Of a stretch of DNA of 64,000 bases, positions 1 through 9,018 are shown one piece after another (position 1 is the stretch's first letter; every line of letters begins with the position of its first letter). The DNA lies in the NCBI RefSeq assembly GCF_001981525.1, contig NZ_MPSB01000009.1:1-64000 (forward strand). The letters are read 5' to 3'. The notes beneath the pieces are model-generated. The model saw nothing but the letters and a program-made list of their open reading frames with translations. It ran no database searches and was not told the DNA's origin. The translations under genes were made by a program, and so were the position numbers. The DNA is from Sphingomonas jeddahensis (lineage in GTDB: Bacteria; Pseudomonadota; Alphaproteobacteria; Sphingomonadales; Sphingomonadaceae).

Positions 1-68
1 TTCACTCCAGCCTCGTGCTCACGCAGCACGCCTATGATCTGATCCTCGGTAAAACGGCCTCGCCGCAT
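1..68 (-). CDS. IS3-family transposase OrfA, N-terminal fragment cut by window edge
   Basis: Reading leftwards from an ATG at 68, 22 codons are visible before the window ends. They encode MRRGRFTEDQIIGVLREHEA and two more residues. This is the standard opening of the OrfA helix-turn-helix protein of IS3-family elements (IS407-like group), which binds the insertion sequence ends. The rest of OrfA and the OrfB DDE integrase would lie to the left. The terminal inverted repeat should fall within roughly the next 100 bases to the right, but I could not identify it with confidence. The family call is firm; whether the element is intact cannot be judged. Confidence 0.7.
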   Translation of the reverse strand, partial: MRRGRFTEDQIIGVLREHEAGV

Positions 69-126
69 CGCTCGTCTCCATCTGACCAGCTAACTTACCA
101 ATGGCATGATTTCCGGGGAGCAGGTC

Positions 127-651
127 ATGACGAATGCGCGTGCCTTACCGAGTGAGGTCCGCAAGACCTCAGACCAGTTCTTCGGATGGCTCCGCGACTA
201 TGATGGCTGGAGAGGTCATTGGACGAATAATCCAGAAGGTTCGGTCGACGTGACCGAACTTAAGCTTTCCTCCCAGCCCTTCAGAATCGAGATCGATGAT
301 AGCGCGTCAGGTGAGATCGTCGGCACAATCGAGACTAGAGGCATCTGCGACAAGGTCCCTTACTTCGAAAGCCTCTTGGTGGACGGAAGCATCTCAAGTT
401 CGAAGTGGGCCACAATCCGCGTCTTTAACTTTATCGGGGGCTATCGCCGCGAGTTCGCCGAACTACGTCTTGAGCGCGACGATCAGATCATGCGGGTAAC
501 GCCCCTAACTGACTTAGCCGGAACGTTCGCAGGAGAGAATCGTGTCGCGCTCGACCCAGAGGGGATTGGTGGCCCAGACAATCGAGAGGCGATCTGTCCA
601 AATAAGGAAGAAGAATCCTTTGCACGCTTGTTGGAGAGGTCCGTAAAGTAA
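127..651 (+). CDS. Hypothetical protein, 174 aa, next to an insertion sequence
   Basis: No family recognised. The protein is soluble-looking, without a signal peptide or membrane segment, and has mixed alpha/beta composition and an acidic C-terminal third. The reading frame opens at 106, but the ATG at 127 is preferred because GGGGAG sits six bases upstream. Base composition is visibly lower in GC than nearly every other gene in the window, and codon choice includes many A/T-ending codons. Together with the adjacent IS3 fragment this suggests acquired DNA. It stands alone, with about 400 bases of non-coding sequence before phaB. The gene itself is probable; its function is unknown. Confidence 0.55.
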   Translation: MTNARALPSEVRKTSDQFFGWLRDYDGWRGHWTNNPEGSVDVTELKLSSQPFRIEIDDSASGEIVGTIETRGICDKVPYFESLLVDGSISSSKWATIRVFNFIGGYRREFAELRLERDDQIMRVTPLTDLAGTFAGENRVALDPEGIGGPDNREAICPNKEEESFARLLERSVK

Positions 652-1059
652 CCTCTTAGCTCCGAAAGCGTCAGAGAAGCGGTGGCATTCATCTGATCCG
701 GTTTCACCAAGTTGCAATTTTGATCGCCGGGAAGTGTCGGTTAGGTCGATTAAGCGACATGCCTACCAACCTGAGCGTAAACTTAATTGCGTGAGTGTGC
801 GTTCTATCTTGAGAGCGCAGGCTGGGCGCCGACGGTCTAGCCAAAGCGATATTGGTTTGATGCGCTCGTCGTTTACGCGACGTCAAAGCAACGTTCAGAC
901 GTTTCTCGGTTGAGCACCGCCTCCGGTGCGCCATCGATCTAGCCAGGACCAGCCCGCCGCGGCAAAGCCGCGTCGTCGGACGGGTTCGGCGGGGCCGACC
1001 CGCCGGCCGTGCCGGGCGCTGCGCTTTGCGCATCGGCCCGCGGGGCGGGCCTGCGCCCG
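652..1059. other. Gene-free stretch between the orphan gene and phaB
   Basis: I see no credible gene here. The left half (about 652-900) is AT-richer like the orphan gene. The right half switches to very GC-rich sequence containing several small hairpins, for example 914-919 pairing with 924-929 and 958-963 pairing with 967-972. These lie downstream of the leftward phaB operon and may act in its termination, though no T-tract is obvious. The composition switch near 900 probably marks the border between acquired and core DNA. Confidence 0.5.
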
Positions 1060-1782
1060 TCAGTACATATGCTGCCCGCCGTTGATGCTCAGCGTCGAGC
1101 CGGTGACGAAGCCGCCCTCCTCCGAGCACAGGAACGCCACGCCGCGCGCGATCTCGTTGGCCTGACCGAGGCGGCCGACCGGGATCTTGGCGACGATCTT
1201 GTCGAGCACGTCGGCGGGGACCGCGGCGACCATGTCGGTGTCGATATAGCCCGGCGCAATGGCGTTCACCGTCACGCCGGCGCGCGCGCCCTCCTGCGCC
1301 AGCGCCTTGGTGAAGCCGTGGATGCCGCTTTTCGCCGCGGCGTAATTGACCTGTCCGTATTGGCCCGCCTGGCCGTTGATCGAGCCGATGTTGACGATCC
1401 GGCCCCAGCCGCGCTCGCGCATGCCGGGGAACACCGCCTTGGCCATGTTGAAACACCCGCCAAGGTTGGTGTCCATGACCTCCTTCCACATCTGGTAGGT
1501 CATCTTCAGGATCGTGCCGTCGCGGGTGATGCCGGCATTGTTGACCAGCACGTCGACCGGGCCGAGCTCTTCCGTCACCTTCGCCACGCCGGCGAGGCAC
1601 GCCTCATGATCGGCGACGTCCCATTTATACGCCTTGATCCCGGTGCGCTCGGTAAAGTCTGCCGCCTTGGCATCGTTGCCGGCATAATTGGCGGCGACGG
1701 TGAGGCCCATGTCCTCCAGCGCAAGGCTGATCGCCTCGCCGATCCCGCGCGTGCCGCCCGTGACGATCGCAACCCGTGCCAT
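1060..1782 (-). CDS. phaB: Acetoacetyl-CoA reductase (PhaB-type SDR)
   Basis: A 240-aa short-chain dehydrogenase that by family reduces acetoacetyl-CoA to (R)-3-hydroxybutyryl-CoA with NADPH, the second step of polyhydroxybutyrate synthesis. Visible are the cofactor loop TGGTRGIG (8-15), NNAG (81-84), catalytic Ser134, Tyr147 and Lys151, and the PhaB-typical C-terminus ending INGGQHMY. Length is standard. It lies 35 bases after hemH on the same strand, so it may share a transcript with hemH and the molybdenum hydroxylase. No phaA or phaC is in the window. FabG-type ketoreductases are the main alternative, but the PhaB-like segment TRDGTILKMTYQMWKEVMDT favours PhaB. Confidence 0.88.
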   Translation of the reverse strand: MARVAIVTGGTRGIGEAISLALEDMGLTVAANYAGNDAKAADFTERTGIKAYKWDVADHEACLAGVAKVTEELGPVDVLVNNAGITRDGTILKMTYQMWKEVMDTNLGGCFNMAKAVFPGMRERGWGRIVNIGSINGQAGQYGQVNYAAAKSGIHGFTKALAQEGARAGVTVNAIAPGYIDTDMVAAVPADVLDKIVAKIPVGRLGQANEIARGVAFLCSEEGGFVTGSTLSINGGQHMY

Positions 1783-1817
1783 TCACCGCTCTCCCAGAGG
1801 ATCAATCCATGGTAACG

Positions 1818-2828
1818 CTACGAAAGGCGCACCCAGCCTTCAAGCTCACGCGCCAGTAAGGTGCGTAACAAATCGATGCCGACGCGGCTGTCGTTCAGAC
1901 AGGGCAAATAGGCGAAATGCGTGCCGCCGGCGGCGAGGAACGTTTCGCGCCCCCGGATCGCCAGTTCCTCCAGCGTCTCCAGGCAATCGGCGGAAAAACC
2001 GGGGGCGACAATCGCGATCTTGCGCACGCCCTTTGCCGGCAGTGCGGCGAGCACCACGTCGGTGGCGGGCTCCAGCCATTTGGCGCGACCGAAGCGCGAC
2101 TGGAAGGTGATCGTCACCTCGCGCCCCATTGCTTCGCCGAGCAGGCGCGCCGTCTTCTGGCAGTGGCAATGATAGGGGTCGCCCAGCTGCAAGGTCCGCA
2201 CCGGCATGCCGTGGAAGCTGGTGATCAAGGCGTCGGGGGTGAAATCGAGCGCGGCCAGGCTCTCCTCGACCGATGACGTGAGCGCCGCGATATAGGCGGG
2301 GTCGTCGTGATAGGGCGGGAGCGTGCGCACCGCGGGTTGCCAGCGCATCGTCGCCAGCCGGGCGAAAGCCTTGTCGTTGGCGGTGGCGGTCGTCGCGGCG
2401 GAATATTGCGGATAGAGCGGGGCGAGCAGGATGCGCTCGCAGCCGGCATCCTTCAGCGCCTGGATGCGGTCGCCGATCGCCGGGCGGCCGTAGCGCATGG
2501 CGTAGTCGACCGTGACGTCGGGGCCGAACGCGCCCTCCAGCGCCTTGGCCTGCGCCTTGGTGATCGCGGCGAGTGGGGAGCCGTCCTCGCGCCACACCTG
2601 GGCATAGGCATGCGCCGATTTCTTCGGCCGCGTCGTCAGCACCGCGCCACGCAGGATCGGTTGCCACACGAGCCGCGGGATCTCCACCACGCGCCGATCG
2701 GACAGGAATTCCGCGAGATAGCGGCGCACCGCGGGTGGATCGGGCGCATCGGGGGTGCCCAGGTTAATCAGCAGCACGCCGACGCGGCGCGGCGGGATCG
2801 GCGGGTGGTCGGCAGGCTTGTTCATCAT
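1818..2828 (-). CDS. hemH: Ferrochelatase
   Basis: A 336-aa protein that inserts Fe2+ into protoporphyrin IX, the last step of protoheme synthesis. The family opening GVLLINLGTPDAP is at 17-29, the catalytic histidine lies in SFHGMP (204-209, His206), and the C-terminal signature GFSADCLETLEE spans 278-289. The start is one of two tandem ATGs (2828 or 2825). The first overlaps the stop of the upstream molybdenum hydroxylase gene in an ATGA arrangement, so the two are probably translationally coupled. The frame stays open about 100 codons further upstream, but that part is antisense-type shadow of the neighbouring gene. Cysteines at 221 and 223 (CHC) lie just after the active-site region. Confidence 0.95.
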   Translation of the reverse strand: MMNKPADHPPIPPRRVGVLLINLGTPDAPDPPAVRRYLAEFLSDRRVVEIPRLVWQPILRGAVLTTRPKKSAHAYAQVWREDGSPLAAITKAQAKALEGAFGPDVTVDYAMRYGRPAIGDRIQALKDAGCERILLAPLYPQYSAATTATANDKAFARLATMRWQPAVRTLPPYHDDPAYIAALTSSVEESLAALDFTPDALITSFHGMPVRTLQLGDPYHCHCQKTARLLGEAMGREVTITFQSRFGRAKWLEPATDVVLAALPAKGVRKIAIVAPGFSADCLETLEELAIRGRETFLAAGGTHFAYLPCLNDSRVGIDLLRTLLARELEGWVRLS

Positions 2829-5032
2829 GATCCAAACGGCAGGCTGCGCGGGCGGTTGCCGGCCGCGGCGGTGAGGGCATTGGCGATGGCGGGCGCGACG
2901 GCGGGCACGCCGAGGTCGCTGACGCCACCGGGATCGGCGCGGCTGGGGATCAGCTCCACGGTGATCTCGGGCATGTCGGCGAGGCGCGGCAGGCGCAGGT
3001 CGCCGAGCGTTCGGGTGTCCGCCACGCCGGCGTTGAAGTGCGGCGCCCGGCCGGTGGCGAGCGCAATGCCGAAGACGATCCCGCCTTCGATCTGCTGGCG
3101 CACCACGTCCGGGTTGATCGCGCGACCGCAATCGACCGCCGCGACGATCCGGTCGACGCGCGGGCGGCCGGCGCCGTCATATTGCGCCTCGGCAAGCACT
3201 GCGATCATGCTGCCGGCCATGGCGTGGCAAGCGAGCCCCTGACCGCTGCCGGCACGCCCGCCGTCCCACCCGCCCAGCGACGCGGCGGTGGTGAGGCAAC
3301 GCGCCAGCCGCGCGTCATGCCCCAGCATGCCGATGCGGAACGACATCGGTTCCGCGCCGGCGCGATGCGCGAGCTCGTCGATGAAGCATTCGGTGAAGAA
3401 GGCGTTGACCCGGTCCGCGCCGCCGCGCAGGTGACCAGTCGGAACGGCGATATCCGTGCGGTGGTGGTCGATCGCGAACGCCGGCAAGCGATAGGGCGGG
3501 GTGGCGCCGGACATGGCGTAAGCGTCGGCACCACCCGAGATGGCCCGCGCGATACCGGCGAGCGGATCGTCCGCGAGCAGCCGCTGCGTCAGCGCCATGC
3601 CCGTCGCGGGAGTGGCGATCTTCGCCTGCCAGCCGAGGATACGTCCGTCGCTGGCCAGCCGCGCGGCCATGTGCGCCCTGGCGGGGGCGCCGAACCGATC
3701 GCGAAGCGTCGCCTCGCGTCGCGTCCATATGACGTGCACCGGTCGGCGCAGCGACATGGCGAGGATCGCCGCTTGTTCGGCGGCATCATGCTCCAGCGCC
3801 TGGCCGAACGAACCGCCGATCAGCATCGGGTGAATCGTGACCTTGGCTTCGGCAACCCCGATGGCGCGGGCTGCGGCGGCACGAGCGAGGCCGGGGGCTT
3901 GGGTCGGCGCCCACAGCTCCAGCCGGTCGCCATGCCACCAGGCGGTGGCGCAGGGCGTTTCCAGTGCGGCGTGAACGCCAAGGCCGACCGCATAATCCGC
4001 CCGCGCCACATCGCCGCGAAGCACCTCGGCGATGTCGCCTTGCTCGGCGAAACGGTCGCCGTCGTTGGCGAGGGCGGCATCGAGCGCACCGGTGATCGTC
4101 TGGGCGTCGGCCAGCCGGCCGCGAGTTTCGAACCGCGGTTGCAGCGCGGCCATGCCCTCGACCGCTGCCCAACTGGTGTTGCCGATCACTGCCGCCCAGC
4201 GTTCGTTCTCCACCACCGCGGTGACACCGCGGACCCGGTCCGCGGCGGCGTTGTCCGTGCGGACCAGGCGGCTTTCGCCACCGACGGGGCCTTGCGCAAT
4301 CGTTGCGAAAACCATGTCCGGCAGCCGCACGTCGCCGGTGAAGTTCGCCGAGCCATCGACCTTCGCTGGCGCGTCCAGGCGGGGGAGCGACTGACCGACG
4401 AGCCGCCCTTCGTCGCCGAAGCGGAGCGGCAGTTCCTCCGGCAGATCGAACCCGGCTGCCGCGGCGGCGAGTTCCCCGAAGCGCAACCGGCGGCCATTGC
4501 TGACCACAAGGCCGTCGCGCGTTTCGCATTGCTCCCAATCCACGCCCCAGCGCGCCGCCGCTGCCTTGGCGAGAAGCACGCGGGCGGCCGCGCCCGCCTC
4601 ACGCAGGGGTGCCTCGAACATGCGCAGCGAGGTGGAGCCGCCGGTCAGCAGCAGTGCCGAACGAACCCAATGTTCGCGCTGGACGGCATCAGGAACGGGG
4701 GCGAGCGCGCCGCCGAACAACGTATCGGCGGCGAGCGGATTGGCGTACAAGGGGTTGGGCAGCGCGGCCTCTACCCCGATCGTGCGCCAGTCCGCGCCAA
4801 GCTCGTCGGCCAGGATCTGCGGCAGTGTGGTGTGAACGCCCTGACCATGCTCCGCCTGCGGCACGACAACGGTAATGCGGCCGTTTTCCGCGATCTTGAG
4901 CCACGCGCCGATCGGCGTTTCACCTTCCGCCGGTGCGAGATCCACGGCATACCGTCGCGGCCAGACCGCCCAGGCGAGCGCGAGGCCGATCCCCGCGCCA
5001 CCAGTAACTAGCAAGGAGCGACGCGAGATCAT
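2825..5032 (-). CDS. Molybdopterin-binding large subunit, isoquinoline 1-oxidoreductase beta (IorB)-like, Tat-exported
   Basis: A 735-aa member of the xanthine dehydrogenase/aldehyde oxidase family. The N-terminus MISRRSLLVTGGAGIGLALAW is a twin-arginine signal with a hydrophobic stretch, so the enzyme should be membrane-anchored or periplasmic. The conserved segment VVVPQAEHGQGVHTTLPQIL near residue 55 and the late GGSFGQALEHDAAEQAA region are typical of the IorB/aldehyde dehydrogenase beta group, which hydroxylates N-heterocycles or oxidises aldehydes at a Mo-cytosine dinucleotide centre. The usual partner, a small 2Fe-2S subunit (IorA), is not adjacent on either side. It overlaps hemH by four bases. 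The substrate is unknown. Confidence 0.85.
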   Translation of the reverse strand: MISRRSLLVTGGAGIGLALAWAVWPRRYAVDLAPAEGETPIGAWLKIAENGRITVVVPQAEHGQGVHTTLPQILADELGADWRTIGVEAALPNPLYANPLAADTLFGGALAPVPDAVQREHWVRSALLLTGGSTSLRMFEAPLREAGAAARVLLAKAAAARWGVDWEQCETRDGLVVSNGRRLRFGELAAAAAGFDLPEELPLRFGDEGRLVGQSLPRLDAPAKVDGSANFTGDVRLPDMVFATIAQGPVGGESRLVRTDNAAADRVRGVTAVVENERWAAVIGNTSWAAVEGMAALQPRFETRGRLADAQTITGALDAALANDGDRFAEQGDIAEVLRGDVARADYAVGLGVHAALETPCATAWWHGDRLELWAPTQAPGLARAAAARAIGVAEAKVTIHPMLIGGSFGQALEHDAAEQAAILAMSLRRPVHVIWTRREATLRDRFGAPARAHMAARLASDGRILGWQAKIATPATGMALTQRLLADDPLAGIARAISGGADAYAMSGATPPYRLPAFAIDHHRTDIAVPTGHLRGGADRVNAFFTECFIDELAHRAGAEPMSFRIGMLGHDARLARCLTTAASLGGWDGGRAGSGQGLACHAMAGSMIAVLAEAQYDGAGRPRVDRIVAAVDCGRAINPDVVRQQIEGGIVFGIALATGRAPHFNAGVADTRTLGDLRLPRLADMPEITVELIPSRADPGGVSDLGVPAVAPAIANALTAAAGNRPRSLPFGS

Positions 5033-5215
5033 CGTCCTCGCTTAGCCGCAGGCGCCGCCGCCGTCATAGCCCACTTCTGGAAAAACGAGACCGGCATCCT
5101 GTTAGTTCTTGAAATAGCGGCAGATTTCGATTGCAGTAAGGAACCATTTCGGAAATTGTGCGTCAGATTGCGTTGGTACGGCGATGGAACATGCCGTCGG
5201 ATTGGGGGGCAGGAG

Positions 5216-5755
5216 ATGGCGGTGAGATCAGACGACAAGCCGATCTTGGAGCGCATCGAAAAGGTGCTCGCGGAGCTTTCCAGGTCGATCTCGCCGACGC
5301 CATCGCTGCTCGACACTCCGACGCCGACGGTAGCGCTGGAAAAGAACATCAACGCGCCGGCCGCATCGACCGATGTGTCGGAGGCCGAGCGGCTCAACGT
5401 CGCCATTGCCTGGATCCGCGCTCGCGCGAAGCGGGACGAGGCGTTCGGAGACGATCTGTTCTTCGATCCGGCCTGGAGCATCCTGCTCGAGCTTTACGTC
5501 CATCACCGTCAACGTACCGCCATGTCGATCACCTCGTTGTGCGTGGCCGCGAAAATTCCTCCGAGCACCGGCCTGCGCTGGATCGCGCTGCTCGAAAAGC
5601 GCGGCCTGGTGAATCGGGAGGCTGACCCGTTCGACCGCCGCAAAAGCTACGCGATCCTCACCGACGAAGCGATCGAACGGGTGGAACGAGCGATGGACAA
5701 TGTGATGGAAAGCAACCGCCAACTAGGAATTGAGCGGGTGCCGCGGATCAATTAG
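5216..5755 (+). CDS. MarR-like winged-helix transcriptional regulator
   Basis: About 180 aa. The C-terminal half carries a winged helix: a recognition-helix region around SLCVAAKIPPSTGLRWIALLEKRG, then a wing (VNREADPFDRRKSYAILTDEA) as in MarR proteins. The N-terminal third is Ser/Pro-rich linker without clear structure. The start is uncertain. The ATG at 5216 directly abuts AGGAG (5211-5215), while a GTG two codons later at 5222 has that same AGGAG at an ideal six-base distance. It is divergent from the Mo-hydroxylase gene across about 180 bases, so it may regulate that operon, itself, or both; this is inference. Confidence 0.75.
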   Translation: MAVRSDDKPILERIEKVLAELSRSISPTPSLLDTPTPTVALEKNINAPAASTDVSEAERLNVAIAWIRARAKRDEAFGDDLFFDPAWSILLELYVHHRQRTAMSITSLCVAAKIPPSTGLRWIALLEKRGLVNREADPFDRRKSYAILTDEAIERVERAMDNVMESNRQLGIERVPRIN

Positions 5756-5914
5756 ATCGATCGCTTGCTGCACATGGAGGGCGACGAGCGACAGCGATTG
5801 CGCGTCAGGCCCATCTTCCGCATGCGCCAGTCCGTCCAGGCAGTTCAGGACGCGACGAAGCAGATCGGCGCAGCCGGCCCCGGTGGAGGTGGAGGGAAGG
5901 CGTTCGTCGGTCAT
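5723..5914 (-). CDS. Small hypothetical protein, 63 aa
   Basis: A short leftward frame that overlaps the 3' end of the MarR-like gene tail-to-tail by about 33 bases. The predicted protein is helical (LLRRVLNCLDGL then HVQQAIDLIDP), with a Ser/Thr-rich start. I do not recognise a family. No good ribosome-binding site is visible before the ATG. It fills an otherwise empty 220-base gap, and its composition resembles a real protein more than a shadow, so it is kept with low confidence. Confidence 0.35.
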   Translation of the reverse strand: MTDERLPSTSTGAGCADLLRRVLNCLDGLAHAEDGPDAQSLSLVALHVQQAIDLIDPRHPLNS

Positions 5915-5978
5915 CGAGAAAATAGCGGACTAACGGGTATTTCGGTTCCGTGACACGGCTGGCAGGCCCGCTGCCGCC

Positions 5979-7619
5979 CTATCCGTTTAAAGAACGGGGC
6001 AGCGCATAGTGCGCCATGCGTTGACGGATCAGCTTCTTGTCGATCTTTCCAGTTGCGCCGAGTGGGATCTCGTCCACGAACACCACATCGTCGGGCATCC
6101 ACCATTTGGCGATCTTACCGTCGAGGAAGGTGGTCAAGTCGCCCTTTTCCGCCATCGCACCGGGCTTGAGCTGGCATAGCAGGATCGGGCGTTCATCCCA
6201 CTTCGGGTGCGCAACGCCGATCACTGCGGCCAACGCGACCGCAGGGTGGCCGGCGGCGATATTCTCGATCTCGATCGAGCTGATCCATTCGCCGCCCGAT
6301 TTCACCACGTCCTTGGACCGGTCGGTGATCTGCATGTAGCCGCGGCCGTCGATCGTCGCGACGTCGCCGGTGTCGAAATAGCCGTCCTCGTCGAGAATCT
6401 CGCCGCCTTCGTTGCCGAAATAGGAGGCGACGATCGTCGGGCCTTTGATCTTCAGGTGGCCGAAGGTGGTGCCGTCGTGCGGCAGCGTCGCGCCTTCGTC
6501 GTCGGTGAGCTTGAACTTCAGGCCGCACATCAGCCGGCCCTGCTTGATCTTGTGCGCGACCTGCGCATCGTCGTCCATCGCCGCGACCTCGGCGCTGGGC
6601 GAGGAGAGAGTGGCGAGCGGCGAGGTCTCGGTCATGCCCCAACCCTGGACGACCTCCACGCCGAACTCGTCGCGGAACGCGCGCACCAGCACTTCGGGCA
6701 CCGCCGACCCGCCAATCGTCACGCGTTGCAGCGTATCGAGCTTGCGGCCCGAGGTGCGCAGATATTGCAGCAGGCCCTGCCATACGGTGGGGACCGCGGC
6801 GGAATAGGTGACGCCTTCCTGCTCGATCAGGTCGCAAATCGATTCGCCGTCCATCCTGGGGCCGGGCAGCACGAGCTTGGCGCCGACCGCAGGGGCGGAA
6901 TAGACGACGCCCCAGGCGTTGGCGTGGTACATCGGCACCACCAGCAGCACCGTGTCGCGCGAGGATAGGGCGAGTGCATCGGCCTGAAGCGTCAGCATGG
7001 TGTGCAGGTAATTGGAGCGGTGGGAATAGAGCACACCCTTCGGATTGCCGGTCGTTCCGGACGTATAGCAGAGCCCGCAGGCGAGATTCTCGTCGAAGCC
7101 GCCCCAGGCGTATTCGGCCGGTTCGCCAGCGATCCATTCGTCAAAGGCGGTGGCGGCGTAATCCGTCTGCGGTAGGTCGGCGGCGGCGCACAGGAAGATG
7201 ACGCGCTCGATTCCCGGGGCCTGCGGCAGGAGCTGTGCGACGACGTCGGCGCAATTGGGGTCGGCGAGGAGGATGCGATCGCCGGCGTGATTGGCGATGT
7301 AGGCGATCTGTTCGAGGAACAGCCGCGGATTGAGCGTATGGAGCACCGCGCCCATGTTGGTTGCGCCGTACCAGGCGGCGACATGGCGATGCGTGTTCCA
7401 GCCCATTGTCGCGACCCGATCACCCCGCTTGATACCGGCGCGGGCGAGCGCGGCGGAAACTCGCTTCGCCATCGCATGAACGCCGGCGTAATCGGTGCGG
7501 GTAACGGCGCCGGTCCAGTCGCGCGAGACGACCTCGCGGCCGGGCGACCAGGTCGCGGCGTGATCGAGGAAGGTATCGACCGTCAGTTGCCCCGACTGCA
7601 TCAGGCCCAGCATCGGCAT
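5979..7619 (-). CDS. Long/medium-chain fatty acid--CoA ligase (AMP-forming)
   Basis: A 546-aa adenylate-forming enzyme that activates a fatty acid with ATP and CoA. Visible motifs are the P-loop-like [11 protein letters not shown] (185-195), the A5 motif GWGMTETSP, the A7 region [11 protein letters not shown] and a C-terminal lysine segment GATGKIDKK. Overall it resembles the AlkK/medium-chain group. The frame stays open to 7697, but those extra 26 codons are an interspersed repeat. The ATG at 7619 with GGAGAGA just upstream is the true start. It is downstream of an acyl-CoA dehydrogenase on the same strand, fitting a beta-oxidation role. Confidence 0.9.
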   Translation of the reverse strand: MPMLGLMQSGQLTVDTFLDHAATWSPGREVVSRDWTGAVTRTDYAGVHAMAKRVSAALARAGIKRGDRVATMGWNTHRHVAAWYGATNMGAVLHTLNPRLFLEQIAYIANHAGDRILLADPNCADVVAQLLPQAPGIERVIFLCAAADLPQTDYAATAFDEWIAGEPAEYAWGGFDENLACGLCYTSGTTGNPKGVLYSHRSNYLHTMLTLQADALALSSRDTVLLVVPMYHANAWGVVYSAPAVGAKLVLPGPRMDGESICDLIEQEGVTYSAAVPTVWQGLLQYLRTSGRKLDTLQRVTIGGSAVPEVLVRAFRDEFGVEVVQGWGMTETSPLATLSSPSAEVAAMDDDAQVAHKIKQGRLMCGLKFKLTDDEGATLPHDGTTFGHLKIKGPTIVASYFGNEGGEILDEDGYFDTGDVATIDGRGYMQITDRSKDVVKSGGEWISSIEIENIAAGHPAVALAAVIGVAHPKWDERPILLCQLKPGAMAEKGDLTTFLDGKIAKWWMPDDVVFVDEIPLGATGKIDKKLIRQRMAHYALPRSLNG

Positions 7620-7842
7620 TCTCTCCATCTGCGTCATGCCGAGCTTGTCCCGGCATCCACTGTTCCGCGTACCTCGCGGTCGTTGAGTTTGCGGCACGGT
7701 GGGTGCCGGGACAAGCCTGTCCTGAGCTTCGTCGAAGGGTCAGGTGAGACGATTGCCTGTCCCAGTTCGTCCCGAGCATCGTCGAGGGACACGTTGCGCC
7801 GCGACCCTATCCCTCGACTTCGCTCGGGACGAACGATGGGGA
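7620..7842. repeat. Compound repeat block: family A palindrome, half family C, family B palindrome
   Basis: Between two fatty-acid genes lie three interspersed repeats end to end. 7633-7715 has arms containing GAGCTTGTCCCGGCATCC and its complement (family A). 7716-7738 is a single family C arm (CCTGAGCTTCGTCGAAGG). 7766-7834 has arms GTTCGTCCCGAGC...CGAGGG and the near-exact reverse complement (family B). Related copies occur throughout the window. Confidence 0.85.
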
Positions 7843-9018
7843 TCACCCCTGCGCCGCCTTCCAATCGCGCTTCACCTTCTTGGCGAGGCTCCATTTGTGC
7901 ACTTCGGTCGGGCCGTCGTAGATGCGGAACGCCCGGACCTCGCGGAACACCTGCTCGACAATCGTGTCGCCGCTGACGCCAGTGCCGCCCATCACCTGCA
8001 CGCAGCGGTCGGCGATGCGCATCAGCGCTTCGGACACCGCGACCTTGGCCATCGAGCTTTCCACCGTGCCGAGGTCGCCGGTGTCGAGGACGGACGCACA
8101 CCAGTCGATCATCAGCTCCGATTGCTTCAGGTCGATGAGGTTCTCGGCCAGCATGAAGCCGACGCCCTCGTGATCGACCAAGGGCTTGCCGAACGCATGG
8201 CGACGATTGGCGTAATCGGTCGCGATCTCGTGCGCGCGGACGCAGGCGCCGTGCCAGCGCATGCAATGGGTGAGACGTGCAGGCGCGAGGCGGACCTGCG
8301 CGAGCTTGAAACCGTCGCCTGGATTGCCGAGCATCTGGTCGGCCGGAACGCGAAGGTTCTCGATCGTCACCACCGAATGCCCGCCGGGCATCGATGAGTC
8401 GATCGTCTCCAGCACGCGATCGATGCGGATCGCGGGATCAGGCAGGTCGACGAGGAACATCGACGCACCTTCATCCGCCTTGGCCATGACGATACCGACC
8501 TTGGCGCCGTCCGCACCGGTGATGAAGGTCTTGCGGCCGTTGATCACCCAATGGTTGCCGTCGCGCACCGCGGTGGTGAGCATCATCGACGGGTCGGAGC
8601 CGGCGCCCCCGCCATTCGGGCCGTCGCCGGCGGGCTCGGTCATGAAGAACGCCGAGCGCGCGGTTCCGTCGACCAATGGCTTGAGGAAGCGCTCCTTCAG
8701 TTCGGGCGACGCCTTCTTGCCGAGGAGGTACATGTTGCCCTCGTCGGGGGCCATGACGTTGACGGCGAGCGGACCCAGCGGGGAGAGGCCCGAGGCGCGC
8801 AGCACGTCGGCGGTCTCGCGATGGGTGAGGTGGTCGCCGTCGGGCAGGATGTGCGGAGTGAGCAGGCCGGCGTCGCGGGCCAGGGCACGCATCTCCTGCA
8901 CCAGTTCGTCGCTGGGGCCGTGCGACGTGGAACGCGGATCGCGCTCATAGGGAACGATCCGCTCGCGCACGAACGCCTCGACCCTGGCGGCGATCTCCTG
9001 GCCTCTCGTCATCCTCAT
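7843..9018 (-). CDS. Acyl-CoA dehydrogenase family protein
   Basis: A 391-aa FAD-dependent dehydrogenase, presumably introducing the alpha-beta double bond into an acyl-CoA during beta-oxidation. Recognisable parts are AFFMTEPAG (flavin/substrate loop), INGRKTFITGADGAKVGIVMAK, and the C-terminal VQVMGGTGVSGDTIVEQVFREVRAFRIYDGPTE region split by the usual helices. The ATG at 9018 (AGGGA just upstream) or at 9012 is the start. The open frame continuing to 9345 runs through repeats and is rejected. It is upstream of the acyl-CoA ligase, with a repeat block between. Resembles the group annotated acyl-CoA dehydrogenase family member 10/11-like; exact chain-length preference cannot be told. Confidence 0.88.
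   Translation of the reverse strand: MRMTRGQEIAARVEAFVRERIVPYERDPRSTSHGPSDELVQEMRALARDAGLLTPHILPDGDHLTHRETADVLRASGLSPLGPLAVNVMAPDEGNMYLLGKKASPELKERFLKPLVDGTARSAFFMTEPAGDGPNGGGAGSDPSMMLTTAVRDGNHWVINGRKTFITGADGAKVGIVMAKADEGASMFLVDLPDPAIRIDRVLETIDSSMPGGHSVVTIENLRVPADQMLGNPGDGFKLAQVRLAPARLTHCMRWHGACVRAHEIATDYANRRHAFGKPLVDHEGVGFMLAENLIDLKQSELMIDWCASVLDTGDLGTVESSMAKVAVSEALMRIADRCVQVMGGTGVSGDTIVEQVFREVRAFRIYDGPTEVHKWSLAKKVKRDWKAAQG

Noticed and set aside
3038-5011. Long rightward open frame (657 codons) opposite the molybdenum hydroxylase gene
   Set aside because: It is a GC-driven antisense shadow: Arg/Gly/Pro-rich translation without domain character, lying entirely over a well-recognised gene.
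5140-5173. EcfG-type promoter before the MarR-like gene
   Set aside because: GGAAC is present at 5140-5144, but the nearest CGTT is about 26 bases away, outside the allowed spacing of 16-17.
7620-7697. N-terminal extension of the acyl-CoA ligase by 26 residues
   Set aside because: The extension is translated from an interspersed repeat; the internal ATG at 7619 has a good ribosome-binding site and matches the family start.
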